Assembly: GCA_963580455.1 (NCBI GenBank)
Contig: OY756966.1
Coordinates: 16,185,001-16,249,000, forward strand
Length of the DNA: 64,000 nucleotides
Reading direction: 5' to 3'
Source: Euonymus europaeus
Lineage: Eukaryota; Streptophyta; Magnoliopsida; Celastrales; Celastraceae
A program made the translations under genes and the position numbers. The notes beneath the pieces were generated by a model. The model was not told the DNA's origin. It did no database searches and saw only the letters and a program-made list of their open reading frames with translations. This document shows positions 48,131-62,600 of this stretch, in pieces. How positions within the stretch are numbered: position 1 is the first letter of the stretch; every line of letters starts with the position of its first letter.

Positions 48131-50743
48131 GTCATAGAAAGTTGGTGTTTTGGCATCGAAATAATGTAGGAAGCTTATACTCGTTAAATTTGACATAGAA
48201 GAACCATTAAAAGTCTATCCCGAGCTACTTTGATAGTTCGGAGTTGTTCAACTCTCTCTATGGAGGAGGTTTTAACGGTTTTGTCCATTTGTCATAGAAA
48301 GTTGATGTTTTGGCGTCGAAATAATGTAGGAAAGCTTATACTCGTAAAGTTTGACATAGATAACAATTAAAAGTCTATCCCGAGCAACTTTGATTGTCCG
48401 AAGTTCCTCCACTCTCTCTATGGAGGAGCTTTTAACGGTTTTGTCAATTTGTCATAGAAAGTTGCTGTTTTGGCATCGAAATAATGTAGGAAGCTTATAC
48501 TCGTAAAATTTGACATAGAAGAACAATAAAAAGTCTAACCCGAGCAATTTTGATAGTCCGAAGTTGCTCAACTCTTTCTATTGTGGAGCTTTTAACGATT
48601 TTATCTATTTGTCATAGAAAGTTGGTGTTTTGGCGTCGAAATAATGTAGGAAGCTTATACTCGTAAAATTTGACATAGAAGAACAATAAAAAGTCTATCC
48701 CGAGCAACTTTGATAGTCCGAACTTGCTCAACTCTCTCTATGGAGGAGCTTTTAACGGTTTTGTCCATTTGTCATAGAAAGTTGGTGTTTTGGCATCGAA
48801 ATAATGTAGGAAGCTTATACTCGTTAAATTTGACATAGAAGAACCATTAAAAGTCTATCCCGAGCTACTTTGATAGTTCGGAGTTGCTCAACTCTCTCTA
48901 TGGAGGAGCTTTTAACGGTTTTGTCCATTTGTCATAGAAAGTTGGTGTTTTGTCATCGAAATAATTTAGGAAGCTTATACTCATAAAATTTGACATAGAA
49001 GAACAATAAAAAGTCTATCCCGAGCAACTTTGATAGTCCGAGGTTTCTCAACTCTCTCTATGGAGGAGCTTTTAACGGTTTTGTCCATTTGTCATAGAAA
49101 TTTAGTGTTTTGGCATCGAAATAATGTAGAAAGCTTATACTCGTAAAAGTTGACATAGAAGAACAACAAAAAGTCTATCCCGAGCAACTTTGATAGTCCG
49201 AAGTTGCTCAACTCTCTCTATGGAGGAGCTTTTAACGGTTTTGTCTATTTGTCATAAAAAGTTGGTGTTTTGGCATCGAAATAATGTAGGAAGCTTATAC
49301 TCGTCAAATTTGACATAGAAGAATAATAAAAAGTCTATCCCGAGCAATTTTGATAGTTCGAAGTTGCTCAACTCTCTCTATGGAGGAGCTTTTAACGGTT
49401 TTGTCTATTTGTCTTAGAGAGTTGGTGTTTTGGCATGGAAATAATGTTGGAAGCTTATACTCGTTAAATTTGACATAGAAGAACAATTAAAAGTCTATCC
49501 CGAGCAATTTTGATAGTCTGAAGTTGCTCAACTCTTTCTATGGTGGAGCTTTTAACGATTTTATCTATTTGTCATAGAAAGTTGGTGTTTTGACATCGAA
49601 ATAATGTAGGAAGCTTATACATGTAAAATTTGACATAGAAGAACAATAAAAAGTCTATCCAGAGCAACTTTGATAGGCCGAAGTTGCTCAACTCTCTATA
49701 TGGAGGAGCTTTTAACGGTTTTGTCCATTTGTCATAGAAAGTTGGTGTTTTGGCATCGAAATAATGTAGGAAGCTTATACTCGTAAAATTTGACATAGAA
49801 GAACAATAAAAAGTATATCCCGAGCAACTTTGATAGTCCGAAGTTGCTCAACTCTCTCTATGTAGGAGCTTTTAACGGTTTTCTCCATTTGTCATAGAAA
49901 GTTGGTGTTTTGGTATCGAAATAATGTAGGAAGCTTATACTCGTAAAATTTGACATAGAAGAACAATTAAAAGTCTATCCCGAGCAACTTTGATTGTCCG
50001 AAGTTGCTCAACTCTCTCTATGGAGGAGCTTTTAACGGTTTTGTCTATTTGTCATAGAAAGTTGGTGTTTTGGCATCGAAATAATGTAGGAAGCTTATAC
50101 TCGTAAAATTTGACATAGAAGAACAATAAAAAGTATATCCCGAGCAACTTTGATAGTCCGAAGTTGCTCAACTCTCTCTATGGAGGAGCTTTTAACGGTT
50201 TTGTCTATTTGTCATTGAAAGTTGGTGTTTTGGCGTCGAAATAATGTAGGAAGCTTATTCTCATAAAATTTTACATAGAAGAACAATAAAAAGTCTATCC
50301 CGAGCAATTTGGATAGTCTGAAGTTGCTCAACTCTCTCTATGGAGGAGCTTTTAACGGTTTTATCTATTTGTCATAGAAACTTGGTGTTTTGGCATCGAA
50401 ATAATGTAGGAAGCTTATACTTTTAAAATTTGACATAGAAGAACAATTAAAAGTCAATCCCGAGCAACTTTGATAGTCCGAAGTTGCTCAACTCTCTCTA
50501 TGGAGGAGGTTTTAACGATTTTTTCCATTTGTCATAGAAAGTTGGTGTTTTGGCATCGAAATAATATAGGAAGCTTATACTCGTAAAATTTGACATTGAA
50601 GAACAATAAAAAGTCTATCCCGAGCAACTTTGATAGTCCGAAGTTGCTCAACTCTCTCTTTGGAGGAGCTTTTAACGGTTTTGTCCATTTGTCATAGAAA
50701 GTTGGTGTTTTGGCATCGAAATAATGTAGGAAGCTTATACTCG
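48131..50743 (+). repeat. Lead-in segment related to the 5920-bp unit
   Basis: This segment resembles 51.4-53.9 kb with an offset of 3200 bp, rising to 3360 bp after about 49.1 kb because the later copy has one extra GTTAGTG/GACATGG unit. Shared landmarks are GATGTTTTGGCG, GATAACAATT, CCGAACTTGC, CTTAGAGAG, GATAGGCCG and CTCTATATGG. It is an older relative of the 37-mer. Confidence 0.75.
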
Positions 50744-53700
50744 TAAAATTTGACATAGAAGAACAATAAAAAGTATATCCCGAGCAACTTTGATAGTCCG
50801 AAGTTGCTCAACTCTCTCTATGGAGGAGCTTTTAACGGTTTTGTCCATTTGTCATTGAAAGTTGGTGTTTTGGCATCGAAATAATGTAGGAAGCTTATTC
50901 TCATAAAATTTGACATAGAAGAACAATAAAAAGTCTATCCCGAGCAATTTGGATAGTCTGAAGTTGCTCAACTCTCTCTATGGAGGAGCTTTTAACGGTT
51001 TTATCTATTTGTCATAGAAACTTGGTGTTTTGGCATCGAAATAATGTAGGAAGCCTATACTCATAAAATTTGACATAGAAGAACAATAAAAAGTCTATCC
51101 CGAGCAACTTTGATTGTCCGAAGTTGCTCAACTCTTTCTATGGTGGAGCTTTTAACGATTTTATCTATTTGTCATAGAAAGTTGGTGTTTTGGCGTCGAA
51201 ATAATGTAGGAAGCTTATACTCGTAAAATTTGACATAGAAGAACAATAAAAAGTCTATCCCGAGCAACTTTGATAGTCCGAAGTTGCTCAACTCTCTCTA
51301 TGGAGGAGCTTTTAACGGTTTTGTCCATTTGTCATAGAAAGTTGGTGTTTTGGCATCGAAATAATGTAGGAAGCTTATACTCGTTAAATTTGACATAGAA
51401 GAACCATTAAAAGTCTATCCCGAGCTACTTTGATAGTTCGGAGTTGTTCAACTCTCTCTATGGAGGAGGTTTTAACGGTTTTGTCCATTTGTCATAGAAA
51501 GTTGATGTTTTGGCGTCGAAATAATGTAGGAAGCTTATACTCGTAAAGTTTGACATAGATAACAATTAAAAGTCTATCCCGAGCAACTTTGATTGTCCGA
51601 AGTTCCTCCACTCTCTCTATGGAGGAGCTTTTAACGGTTTTGTCAATTTGTCATAGAAAGTTGGTGTTTTGGCATCGAAATAATGTAGGAAGCTTATACT
51701 CGTAAAATTTGACATAGAAGAACAATAAAAAGTCTATCCCGAGCAACTTTGATTGTCCGAAGTTGCTCAACTCTCTCTATGGAGGAGCTTTTAACGGTTT
51801 TTGTCTATTTGTCATAGAAAGTTGGTGTTTTGGCGTCGAAATAATGTAGGAAGCTTATACTCGTAAAATTTGACATAGAAGAACAATAAAAAGTCTATCC
51901 CGAGCAACTTTGATAGTCCGAACTTGCTCAACTCTCTCTATGGAGGAGCTTTTAACGGTTTTGTCCATTTGTCATACAAAGTTGGTGTTTTGGCATCGAA
52001 ATAATGTAGGAAGCTTATACTCGTTAAATTTGACATAGAAGAACCATTAAAAGTCTATCCCGAGCTACTTTGATAGTTCGGAGTTGCTCAACTCTCTCTA
52101 TGGAGGAGCTTTTAACGGTTTTGTCCATTTGTCATAGAAAGTTGGTGTTTTGTCATCGAAATAATCTAGGAAGCTTATACTCATAAAATTTGACATAGAA
52201 GAACAATAAAAAGTCTATCCCGAGCAACTTTGATAGTCCGAGGTTGCTCAACTCTCTCTATGGAGGAGCTTTTAACGGTTTTGTCCATTTGTCATAGAAA
52301 GTTAGTGTTTTGGCATCGAAATAATGTAGAAAGCTTATACTTGTAAAAGTTGACATGGAAGAACAACAAAAAGTCTATCCCGAGCAACTTTGATAGTCCG
52401 AAGTTGCTCAACTCTCTCTATGGAGGAGCTTTTAACGGTTTTGTCCATTTGTCATAGAAAGTTAGTGTTTTGGCATCGAAATAATGTAGAAAGCTTATAC
52501 TCGTAAAAGTTGACATAGAAGAACAACAAAAAGTCTATCCCGAGCAACTTTGATAGTCCGAAGTTGCTCAACTCTCTCTATGGAGGAGCTTTTAACGGTT
52601 TTGTCTATTTGTCATAAAAAGTTGGTGTTTTGGCATCGAAATAATGTAGGAAGCTTATACTCGTCAAATTTGACATAGAAGAATAATAAAAAGTCTATCC
52701 CGAGCAATTTTGATAGTTCGAAGTTGCTCAACTCTCTCTATGGAGGAGCTTTTAACGGTTTTGTCTATTTGTCTTAGAGAGTTGGTGTTTTGGCATGGAA
52801 ATAATGTTGGAAGCTTATACTCGTTAAATTTGACATAGAAGAACAATTAAAAGTCTATCCCGAGCAATTTTGATAGTCTGAAGTTGCTCAACTCTTTCTT
52901 TGGTGGAGCTTTTAACGATTTTATCTATTTGTCATAGAAAGTTGGTGTTTTGACATCGAAATAATGTAGGAAGCTTATACACGTAAAATTTGACATAGAA
53001 GAACAATAAAAAGTCTATCCAGAGCAACTTTGATAGGCCGAAGTTGCTCAACTCTCTATATGGAGGAGCTTTTAACGGTTTTGTCCATTTGTCATAGAAA
53101 GTTGGTGTTTTGGCATCGAAATAATGTAGGAAGCTTATACTCGTAAAATTTGACATAGAAGAACAATAAAAAGTATATCCCGAGCAACTTTGATAGTCCG
53201 AAGTTGCTCAACTCTCTCTATGTAGGAGCTTTTAACGGTTTTCTCCATTTGTCATAGAAAGTTGGTGTTTTGGTATCGAAATAATGTAAGAAGCTTATAC
53301 TCGTAAAATTTGACATAGAAGAACAATTAAAAGTCTATCCCGAGCAACTTTGATTGTCCGAAGTTGCTTAACTCTCTCTATGGAGGAGCTTTTAACGGTT
53401 TTGTCTATTTGTCATAGAAAGTTGGTGTTTTGGCATCGAAATAATGTAGGAAGCTTATACTCGTAAAATTTGACATAGAAGAACAATAAAAAGTATATCC
53501 CGAGCAACTTTGATAGTCCGAAGTTGCTCAACTCTCTCTATGGAGGAGCTTTTAACGGTTTTGTCTATTTGTCATTGAAAGTTGGTGTTTTGGCGTCGAA
53601 ATAATGTAGGAAGCTTATTCTCATAAAATTTGACATAGAAGAACAATAAAAAGTCTATCCCGAGCAATTTGGATAGTCTGAAGTTGCCCAACTCTCTCTA

Positions 53701-56664
53701 TGGAGGAGCTTTTAACGGTTTTATCTATTTGTCATAGAAACTTGGTGTTTTGGCATCGAAATAATGTAGGAAGCTTATACTCTTAAAATTTGACATAGAA
53801 GAACAATTAAAAGTCAATCCCGAGCAACTTTGATAGTCCGAAGTTGCTCAACTCTCTCTATGGAGGAGCTTTTAACGATTTTTTCCATTTGTCATAGAAA
53901 GTTAGTGTTTTGGCATCGAAATAATGTAGAAAGCTTATACTCGTAAAAGTTGACATAGAAGAACAACAAAAAGTCTATCCCGAGCAACTTTGATAGTCCG
54001 AAGTTGCTCAACTCTCTCTATGGAGGAGCTTTTAACGGTTTTGTCCATTTGTCATAGAAAGTTAGTGTTTTGGCATCGAAATAATGTAGAAAGCTTATAC
54101 TCGTAAAAGTTGACATAGAAGAACAACAAAAAGTCTATCCCGAGCAACTTTGATAGTCCGAAGTTGCTCAACTCTCTCTATGGAGGAGCTTTTAACGGTT
54201 TTGTCTATTTGTCATAAAAAGTTGGTGTTTTGGCATCGAAATAATGTAGGAAGCTTATACTCGTCAAATTTGACATAGAAGAATAATAAAAAGTCTATCC
54301 CGAGCAATTTTGATAGTTCGAAGTTGCTCAACTCTCTCTATGGAGGAGCTTTTAACGGTTTTGTCTATTTGTCTTAGAGAGTTGGTGTTTTGGCATGGAA
54401 ATAATGTTGGAAGCTTATACTCGTTAAATTTGACATAGAAGAACAATTAAAAGTCTATCCCGAGCAATTTTGATAGTCTGAAGTTGCTCAACTCTTTCTT
54501 TGGTGGAGCTTTTAACGATTTTATCTATTTGTCATAGAAAGTTGGTGTTTTGACATCGAAATAATGTAGGAAGCTTATACACGTAAAATTTGACATAGAA
54601 GAACAATAAAAAGTCTATCCAGAGCAACTTTGATAGGCCGAAGTTGCTCAACTCTCTATATGGAGGAGCTTTTAACGGTTTTGTCCATTTGTCATAGAAA
54701 GTTGGTGTTTTGGCATCGAAATAATGTAGGAAGCTTATACTCGTAAAATTTGACATAGAAGAACAATAAAAAGTATATCCCGAGCAACTTTGATAGTCCG
54801 AAGTTGCTCAACTCTCTCTATGTAGGAGCTTTTAACGGTTTTCTCCATTTGTCATAGAAAGTTGGTGTTTTGGTATCGAAATAATGTAAGAAGCTTATAC
54901 TCGTAAAATTTGACATAGAAGAACAATTAAAAGTCTATCCCGAGCAACTTTGATTGTCCGAAGTTGCTCAACTCTCTCTATGGAGGAGCTTTTAACGGTT
55001 TTGTCTATTTGTCATAGAAAGTTGGTGTTTTGGCATCGAAATAATGTAGGAAGCTTATACTCGTAAAATTTGACATAGAAGAACAATAAAAAGTATATCC
55101 CGAGCAACTTTGATAGTCCGAAGTTGCTCAACTCTCTCTATGGAGGAGCTTTTAACGGTTTTGTCTATTTGTCATTGAAAGTTGGTGTTTTGGCGTCGAA
55201 ATAATGTAGGAAGCTTATTCTCATAAAATTTGACATAGAAGAACAATAAAAAGTCTATCCCGAGCAATTTGGATAGTCTGAAGTTGCTCAACTCTCTCTA
55301 TGGAGGAGCTTTTAACGGTTTTATCTATTTGTCATAGAAACTTGGTGTTTTGGCATCGAAATAATGTAGGAAGCTTATACTCTTAAAATTTGACATAGAA
55401 GAACAATTAAAAGTCAATCCCGAGCAACTTTGATAGTCCGAAGTTGCTCAACTCTCTCTATGGAGGAGGTTTTAACGATTTTTTCCATTTGTCATAGAAA
55501 GTTGGTGTTTTGGCATCGAAATAATATAGGAAGCTTATACTCGTAAAATTTGACATTGAAGAACAATAAAAAGTCTATCCCGAGCAACTTTGATAGTCCG
55601 AAGTTGCTCAACTCTCTCTTTGGAGGAGCTTTAAACGGTTTTGTCCATTTATCATAGAAAGTTGGTGTTTTGGCATCGAAATAATGTAGGAAGCTTATAC
55701 TCGTAAAATTTGACATAGAAGAACAATAAAAAGTATATCCCGAGCAACTTTGATAGTCCGAAGTTGCTCAACTCTCTCTATGGAGGAGCTTTTAACGGTT
55801 TTGTCCATTTGTCATTGAAAGTTGGTGTTTTGGCATCGAAATAATGTAGGAAGCTTATTCTCATAAAATTTGACATAGAAGAACAATAAAAAGTCTATCC
55901 CGAGCAATTTGGATAGTCTGAAGTTGCTCAACTCTCTCTATGGAGGAGCTTTTAACGGTTTTATCTATCTGTCATAGAAACTTGGTGTTTTGGCATCGAA
56001 ATAATGTAGGAAGCCTATACTCATAAAATTTGACATAGAAGAACAATAAAAAGTATATCCCGAGCAACTTTGATAGTCCGAAGTTGCTCAACTCTCTCTA
56101 TGGAGGAGCTTTTAACGGTTTTGTCCATTTGTCATTGAAAGTTGGTGTTTTGGCATCGAAATAATGTAGGAAGCTTATTCTCATAAAATTTGACATAGAA
56201 GAACAATAAAAAGTCTATCCCGAGCAATTTGGATAGTCTGAAGTTGCTCAACTCTTTCTATGGTGGAGCTTTTAACGATTTTATCTATTTGTCATAGAAA
56301 GTTGGTGTTTTGGCATCGAAATAATGTAGGAAGCTTATACTCGTAAAATTTGACATTGAAGAACAATAAAAAGTCTATCCCGAGCAACTTTGATAGTCCG
56401 AAGTTGCTCAAATCTCTCTTTGGAGGAGCTTTTAACGGTTTTGTCCATTTGTCATAGAAAGTTAGTGTTTTGGCATCGAAATAATGTAGAAAGCTTATAC
56501 TCGTAAAAGTTGACATAGAAGAACAACAAAAAGTCTATCCCGAGCAACTTTGATAGTCCGAAATTGCTCAACTCTCTCTATGGAGGAGCTTTTAACGGTT
56601 TTGTCTATTTGTCATAAAAAGTTGGTGTTTTGGCATCGAAATAATGTAGGAAGCTTATACTCGT
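50744..56664 (+). repeat. 5920-bp (37-mer) higher-order unit, copy A
   Basis: Repeats at 5920 bp, exactly 37 x 160, into copy B. The one-base loss in its GATAACAATT unit (near 51560) is balanced by an extra T in the GGTTTTTGTC unit near 51800. I saw only four differences from copy B: 51383 G/A, 52267 A/T, 53869 C/G and 55554 C/A. It contains a nested 1600-bp duplication and GAAGCCTATAC units that lack HindIII. Confidence 0.9.
52304..55503 (+). repeat. Nested 1600-bp (10-mer) tandem duplication in copy A
   Basis: 52304-53903 recurs at 53904-55503. Landmarks GAATAATAAA, CTTAGAGAG, GATAGGCCG and CTCTATATGG recur at 1600 bp. The join lies in a hybrid unit near 53880-53904, where GATTTTTTCC of one unit type is followed by GTTAGTG of another. 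The first unit of each copy differs by TTGTAAAAG versus TCGTAAAAG and CATGG versus CATAG. Confidence 0.85.
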
Positions 56665-59600
56665 CAAATTTGACATAGAAGAACAATAAAAAGTATATCC
56701 CGAGCAACTTTGATAGTCCGAAGTTGCTCAACTCTCTCTATGGAGGAGCTTTTAACGGTTTTGTCCATTTGTCATTGAAAGTTGGTGTTTTGTCATCGAA
56801 ATAATGTAGGAAGCTTATTCTCATAAAATTTGACATAGAAGAACAATAAAAAGTCTATCCCGAGCAATTTGGATAGTCTGAAGTTGCTCAACTCTCTCTA
56901 TGGAGGAGCTTTTAACGGTTTTATCTATTTGTCATAGAAACTTGGTGTTTTGGCATCGAAATAATGTAGGAAGCCTATACTCATAAAATTTGACATAGAA
57001 GAACAATAAAAAGTCTATCCCGAGCAACTTTGATTGTCCGAAGTTGCTCAACTCTTTCTATGGTGGAGCTTTTAACGATTTTATCTATTTGTCATAGAAA
57101 GTTGGTGTTTTGGCGTCGAAATAATGTAGGAAGCTTATACTCGTAAAATTTGACATAGAAGAACAATAAAAAGTCTATCCCGAGCAACTTTGATAGTCCG
57201 AAGTTGCTCAACTCTCTCTATGGAGGAGCTTTTAACGGTTTTGTCCATTTGTCATAGAAAGTTGGTGTTTTGGCATCGAAATAATGTAGGAAGCTTATAC
57301 TCATTAAATTTGACATAGAAGAACCATTAAAAGTCTATCCCGAGCTACTTTGATAGTTCGGAGTTGTTCAACTCTCTCTATGGAGGAGGTTTTAACGGTT
57401 TTGTCCATTTGTCATAGAAAGTTGATGTTTTGGCGTCGAAATAATGTAGGAAGCTTATACTCGTAAAGTTTGACATAGATAACAATTAAAAGTCTATCCC
57501 GAGCAACTTTGATTGTCCGAAGTTCCTCCACTCTCTCTATGGAGGAGCTTTTAACGGTTTTGTCAATTTGTCATAGAAAGTTGGTGTTTTGGCATCGAAA
57601 TAATGTAGGAAGCTTATACTCGTAAAATTTGACATAGAAGAACAATAAAAAGTCTATCCCGAGCAACTTTGATTGTCCGAAGTTGCTCAACTCTCTCTAT
57701 GGAGGAGCTTTTAACGGTTTTTGTCTATTTGTCATAGAAAGTTGGTGTTTTGGCGTCGAAATAATGTAGGAAGCTTATACTCGTAAAATTTGACATAGAA
57801 GAACAATAAAAAGTCTATCCCGAGCAACTTTGATAGTCCGAACTTGCTCAACTCTCTCTATGGAGGAGCTTTTAACGGTTTTGTCCATTTGTCATACAAA
57901 GTTGGTGTTTTGGCATCGAAATAATGTAGGAAGCTTATACTCGTTAAATTTGACATAGAAGAACCATTAAAAGTCTATCCCGAGCTACTTTGATAGTTCG
58001 GAGTTGCTCAACTCTCTCTATGGAGGAGCTTTTAACGGTTTTGTCCATTTGTCATAGAAAGTTGGTGTTTTGTCATCGAAATAATCTAGGAAGCTTATAC
58101 TCATAAAATTTGACATAGAAGAACAATAAAAAGTCTATCCCGAGCAACTTTGATAGTCCGAGGTTGCTCAACTCTCTCTATGGAGGTGCTTTTAACGGTT
58201 TTGTCCATTTGTCATAGAAAGTTAGTGTTTTGGCATCGAAATAATGTAGAAAGCTTATACTTGTAAAAGTTGACATGGAAGAACAACAAAAAGTCTATCC
58301 CGAGCAACTTTGATAGTCCGAAGTTGCTCAACTCTCTCTATGGAGGAGCTTTTAACGGTTTTGTCCATTTGTCATAGAAAGTTAGTGTTTTGGCATCGAA
58401 ATAATGTAGAAAGCTTATACTCGTAAAAGTTGACATAGAAGAACAACAAAAAGTCTATCCCGAGCAACTTTGATAGTCCGAAGTTGCTCAACTCTCTCTA
58501 TGGAGGAGCTTTTAACGGTTTTGTCTATTTGTCATAAAAAGTTGGTGTTTTGGCATCGAAATAATGTAGGAAGCTTATACTCGTCAAATTTGACATAGAA
58601 GAATAATAAAAAGTCTATCCCGAGCAATTTTGATAGTTCGAAGTTGCTCAACTCTCTCTATGGAGGAGCTTTTAACGGTTTTGTCTATTTGTCTTAGAGA
58701 GTTGGTGTTTTGGCATGGAAATAATGTTGGAAGCTTATACTCGTTAAATTTGACATAGAAGAACAATTAAAAGTCTATCCCGAGCAATTTTGATAGTCTG
58801 AAGTTGCTCAACTCTTTCTTTGGTGGAGCTTTTAACGATTTTATCTATTTGTCATAGAAAGTTGGTGTTTTGACATCGAAATAATGTAGGAAGCTTATAC
58901 ACGTAAAATTTGACATAGAAGAACAATAAAAAGTCTATCCAGAGCAACTTTGATAGGCCGAAGTTGCTCAACTCTCTATATGGAGGAGCTTTTAACGGTT
59001 TTGTCCATTTGTCATAGAAAGTTGGTGTTTTGGCATCGAAATAATGTAGGAAGCTTATACTCGTAAAATTTGACATAGAAGAACAATAAAAAGTATATCC
59101 CGAGCAACTTTGATAGTCCGAAGTTGCTCAACTCTCTCTATGTAGGAGCTTTTAACGGTTTTCTCCATTTGTCATAGAAAGTTGGTGTTTTGGTATCGAA
59201 ATAATGTAAGAAGCTTATACTCGTAAAATTTGACATAGAAGAACAATTAAAAGTCTATCCCGAGCAACTTTGATTGTCCGAAGTTGCTTAACTCTCTCTA
59301 TGGAGGAGCTTTTAACGGTTTTGTCTATTTGTCATAGAAAGTTGGTGTTTTGGCATCGAAATAATGTAGGAAGCTTATACTCGTAAAATTTGACATAGAA
59401 GAACAATAAAAAGTATATCCCGAGCAACTTTGATAGTCCGAAGTTGCTCAACTCTCTCTATGGAGGAGCTTTTAACGGTTTTGTCTATTTGTCATTGAAA
59501 GTTGGTGTTTTGGCGTCGAAATAATGTAGGAAGCTTATTCTCATAAAATTTGACATAGAAGAACAATAAAAAGTCTATCCCGAGCAATTTGGATAGTCTG

Positions 59601-62600
59601 AAGTTGCCCAACTCTCTCTATGGAGGAGCTTTTAACGGTTTTATCTATTTGTCATAGAAACTTGGTGTTTTGGCATCGAAATAATGTAGGAAGCTTATAC
59701 TCTTAAAATTTGACATAGAAGAACAATTAAAAGTCAATCCCGAGCAACTTTGATAGTCCGAAGTTGCTCAACTCTCTCTATGGAGGAGGTTTTAACGATT
59801 TTTTCCATTTGTCATAGAAAGTTAGTGTTTTGGCATCGAAATAATGTAGAAAGCTTATACTCGTAAAAGTTGACATAGAAGAACAACAAAAAGTCTATCC
59901 CGAGCAACTTTGATAGTCCGAAGTTGCTCAACTCTCTCTATGGAGGAGCTTTTAACGGTTTTGTCCATTTGTCATAGAAAGTTAGTGTTTTGGCATCGAA
60001 ATAATGTAGAAAGCTTATACTCGTAAAAGTTGACATAGAAGAACAACAAAAAGTCTATCCCGAGCAACTTTGATAGTCCGAAGTTGCTCAACTCTCTCTA
60101 TGGAGGAGCTTTTAACGGTTTTGTCTATTTGTCATAAAAAGTTGGTGTTTTGGCATCGAAATAATGTAGGAAGCTTATACTCGTCAAATTTGACATAGAA
60201 GAATAATAAAAAGTCTATCCCGAGCAATTTTGATAGTTCGAAGTTGCTCAACTCTCTCTATGGAGGAGCTTTTAACGGTTTTGTCTATTTGTCTTAGAGA
60301 GTTGGTGTTTTGGCATGGAAATAATGTTGGAAGCTTATACTCGTTAAATTTGACATAGAAGAACAATTAAAAGTCTATCCCGAGCAATTTTGATAGTCTG
60401 AAGTTGCTCAACTCTTTCTTTGGTGGAGCTTTTAACGATTTTATCTATTTGTCATAGAAAGTTGGTGTTTTGACATCGAAATAATGTAGGAAGCTTATAC
60501 ACGTAAAATTTGACATAGAAGAACAATAAAAAGTCTATCCAGAGCAACTTTGATAGGCCGAAGTTGCTCAACTCTCTATATGGAGGAGCTTTTAACGGTT
60601 TTGTCCATTTGTCATAGAAAGTTGGTGTTTTGGCATCGAAATAATGTAGGAAGCTTATACTCGTAAAATTTGACATAGAAGAACAATAAAAAGTATATCC
60701 CGAGCAACTTTGATAGTCCGAAGTTGCTCAACTCTCTCTATGTAGGAGCTTTTAACGGTTTTCTCCATTTGTCATAGAAAGTTGGTGTTTTGGTATCGAA
60801 ATAATGTAAGAAGCTTATACTCGTAAAATTTGACATAGAAGAACAATTAAAAGTCTATCCCGAGCAACTTTGATTGTCCGAAGTTGCTCAACTCTCTCTA
60901 TGGAGGAGCTTTTAACGGTTTTGTCTATTTGTCATAGAAAGTTGGTGTTTTGGCATCGAAATAATGTAGGAAGCTTATACTCGTAAAATTTGACATAGAA
61001 GAACAATAAAAAGTATATCCCGAGCAACTTTGATAGTCCGAAGTTGCTCAACTCTCTCTATGGAGGAGCTTTTAACGGTTTTGTCTATTTGTCATTGAAA
61101 GTTGGTGTTTTGGCGTCGAAATAATGTAGGAAGCTTATTCTCATAAAATTTGACATAGAAGAACAATAAAAAGTCTATCCCGAGCAATTTGGATAGTCTG
61201 AAGTTGCTCAACTCTCTCTATGGAGGAGCTTTTAACGGTTTTATCTATTTGTCATAGAAACTTGGTGTTTTGGCATCGAAATAATGTAGGAAGCTTATAC
61301 TCTTAAAATTTGACATAGAAGAACAATTAAAAGTCAATCCCGAGCAACTTTGATAGTCCGAAGTTGCTCAACTCTCTCTATGGAGGAGGTTTTAACGATT
61401 TTTTCCATTTGTCATAGAAAGTTGGTGTTTTGGCATCGAAATAATATAGGAAGCTTATACTCGTAAAATTTGAAATTGAAGAACAATAAAAAGTCTATCC
61501 CGAGCAACTTTGATAGTCCGAAGTTGCTCAACTCTCTCTTTGGAGGAGCTTTAAACGGTTTTGTCCATTTATCATAGAAAGTTGGTGTTTTGGCATCGAA
61601 ATAATGTAGGAAGCTTATACTCGTAAAATTTGACATAGAAGAACAATAAAAAGTATATCCCGAGCAACTTTGATAGTCCGAAGTTGCTCAACTCTCTCTA
61701 TGGAGGAGCTTTTAACGGTTTTGTCCATTTGTCATTGAAAGTTGGTGTTTTGGCATCGAAATAATGTAGGAAGCTTATTCTCATAAAATTTGACATAGAA
61801 GAACAATAAAAAGTCTATCCCGAGCAATTTGGATAGTCTGAAGTTGCTCAACTCTCTCTATGGAGGAGCTTTTAACGGTTTTATCTATCTGTCATAGAAA
61901 CTTGGTGTTTTGGCATCGAAATAATGTAGGAAGCCTATACTCATAAAATTTGACATAGAAGAACAATAAAAAGTATATCCCGAGCAACTTTGATAGTCCG
62001 AAGTTGCTCAACTCTCTCTATGGAGGAGCTTTTAACGGTTTTGTCCATTTGTCATTGAAAGTTGGTGTTTTGGCATCGAAATAATGTAGGAAGCTTATTC
62101 TCATAAAATTTGACATAGAAGAACAATAAAAAGTCTATCCCGAGCAATTTGGATAGTCTGAAGTTGCTCAACTCTTTCTATGGTGGAGCTTTTAACGATT
62201 TTATCTATTTGTCATAGAAAGTTGGTGTTTTGGCATCGAAATAATGTAGGAAGCTTATACTCGTAAAATTTGACATTGAAGAACAATAAAAAGTCTATCC
62301 CGAGCAACTTTGATAGTCCGAAGTTGCTCAAATCTCTCTTTGGAGGAGCTTTTAACGGTTTTGTCCATTTGTCATAGAAAGTTAGTGTTTTGGCATCGAA
62401 ATAATGTAGAAAGCTTATACTCGTAAAAGTTGACATAGAAGAACAACAAAAAGTCTATCCCGAGCAACTTTGATAGTCCGAAATTGCTCAACTCTCTCTA
62501 TGGAGGAGCTTTTAACGGTTTTGTCTATTTGTCATAAAAAGTTGGTGTTTTGGCATCGAAATAATGTAGGAAGCTTATACTCGTCAAATTTGACATAGAA

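Noticed and set aside
647..62436. Dozens of similar 60-78 residue open frames, nearly all on the minus strand
   Set aside because: They are the same satellite monomer read in different frames. Each covers more than one unit (180-237 bp over a 160-bp repeat) and appears or vanishes with single-base variants. The three frames of the same DNA give three recurring peptides, and there is no promoter or conserved single start. The one plus-strand frame (29995-30222) is the complement of the same repeat.
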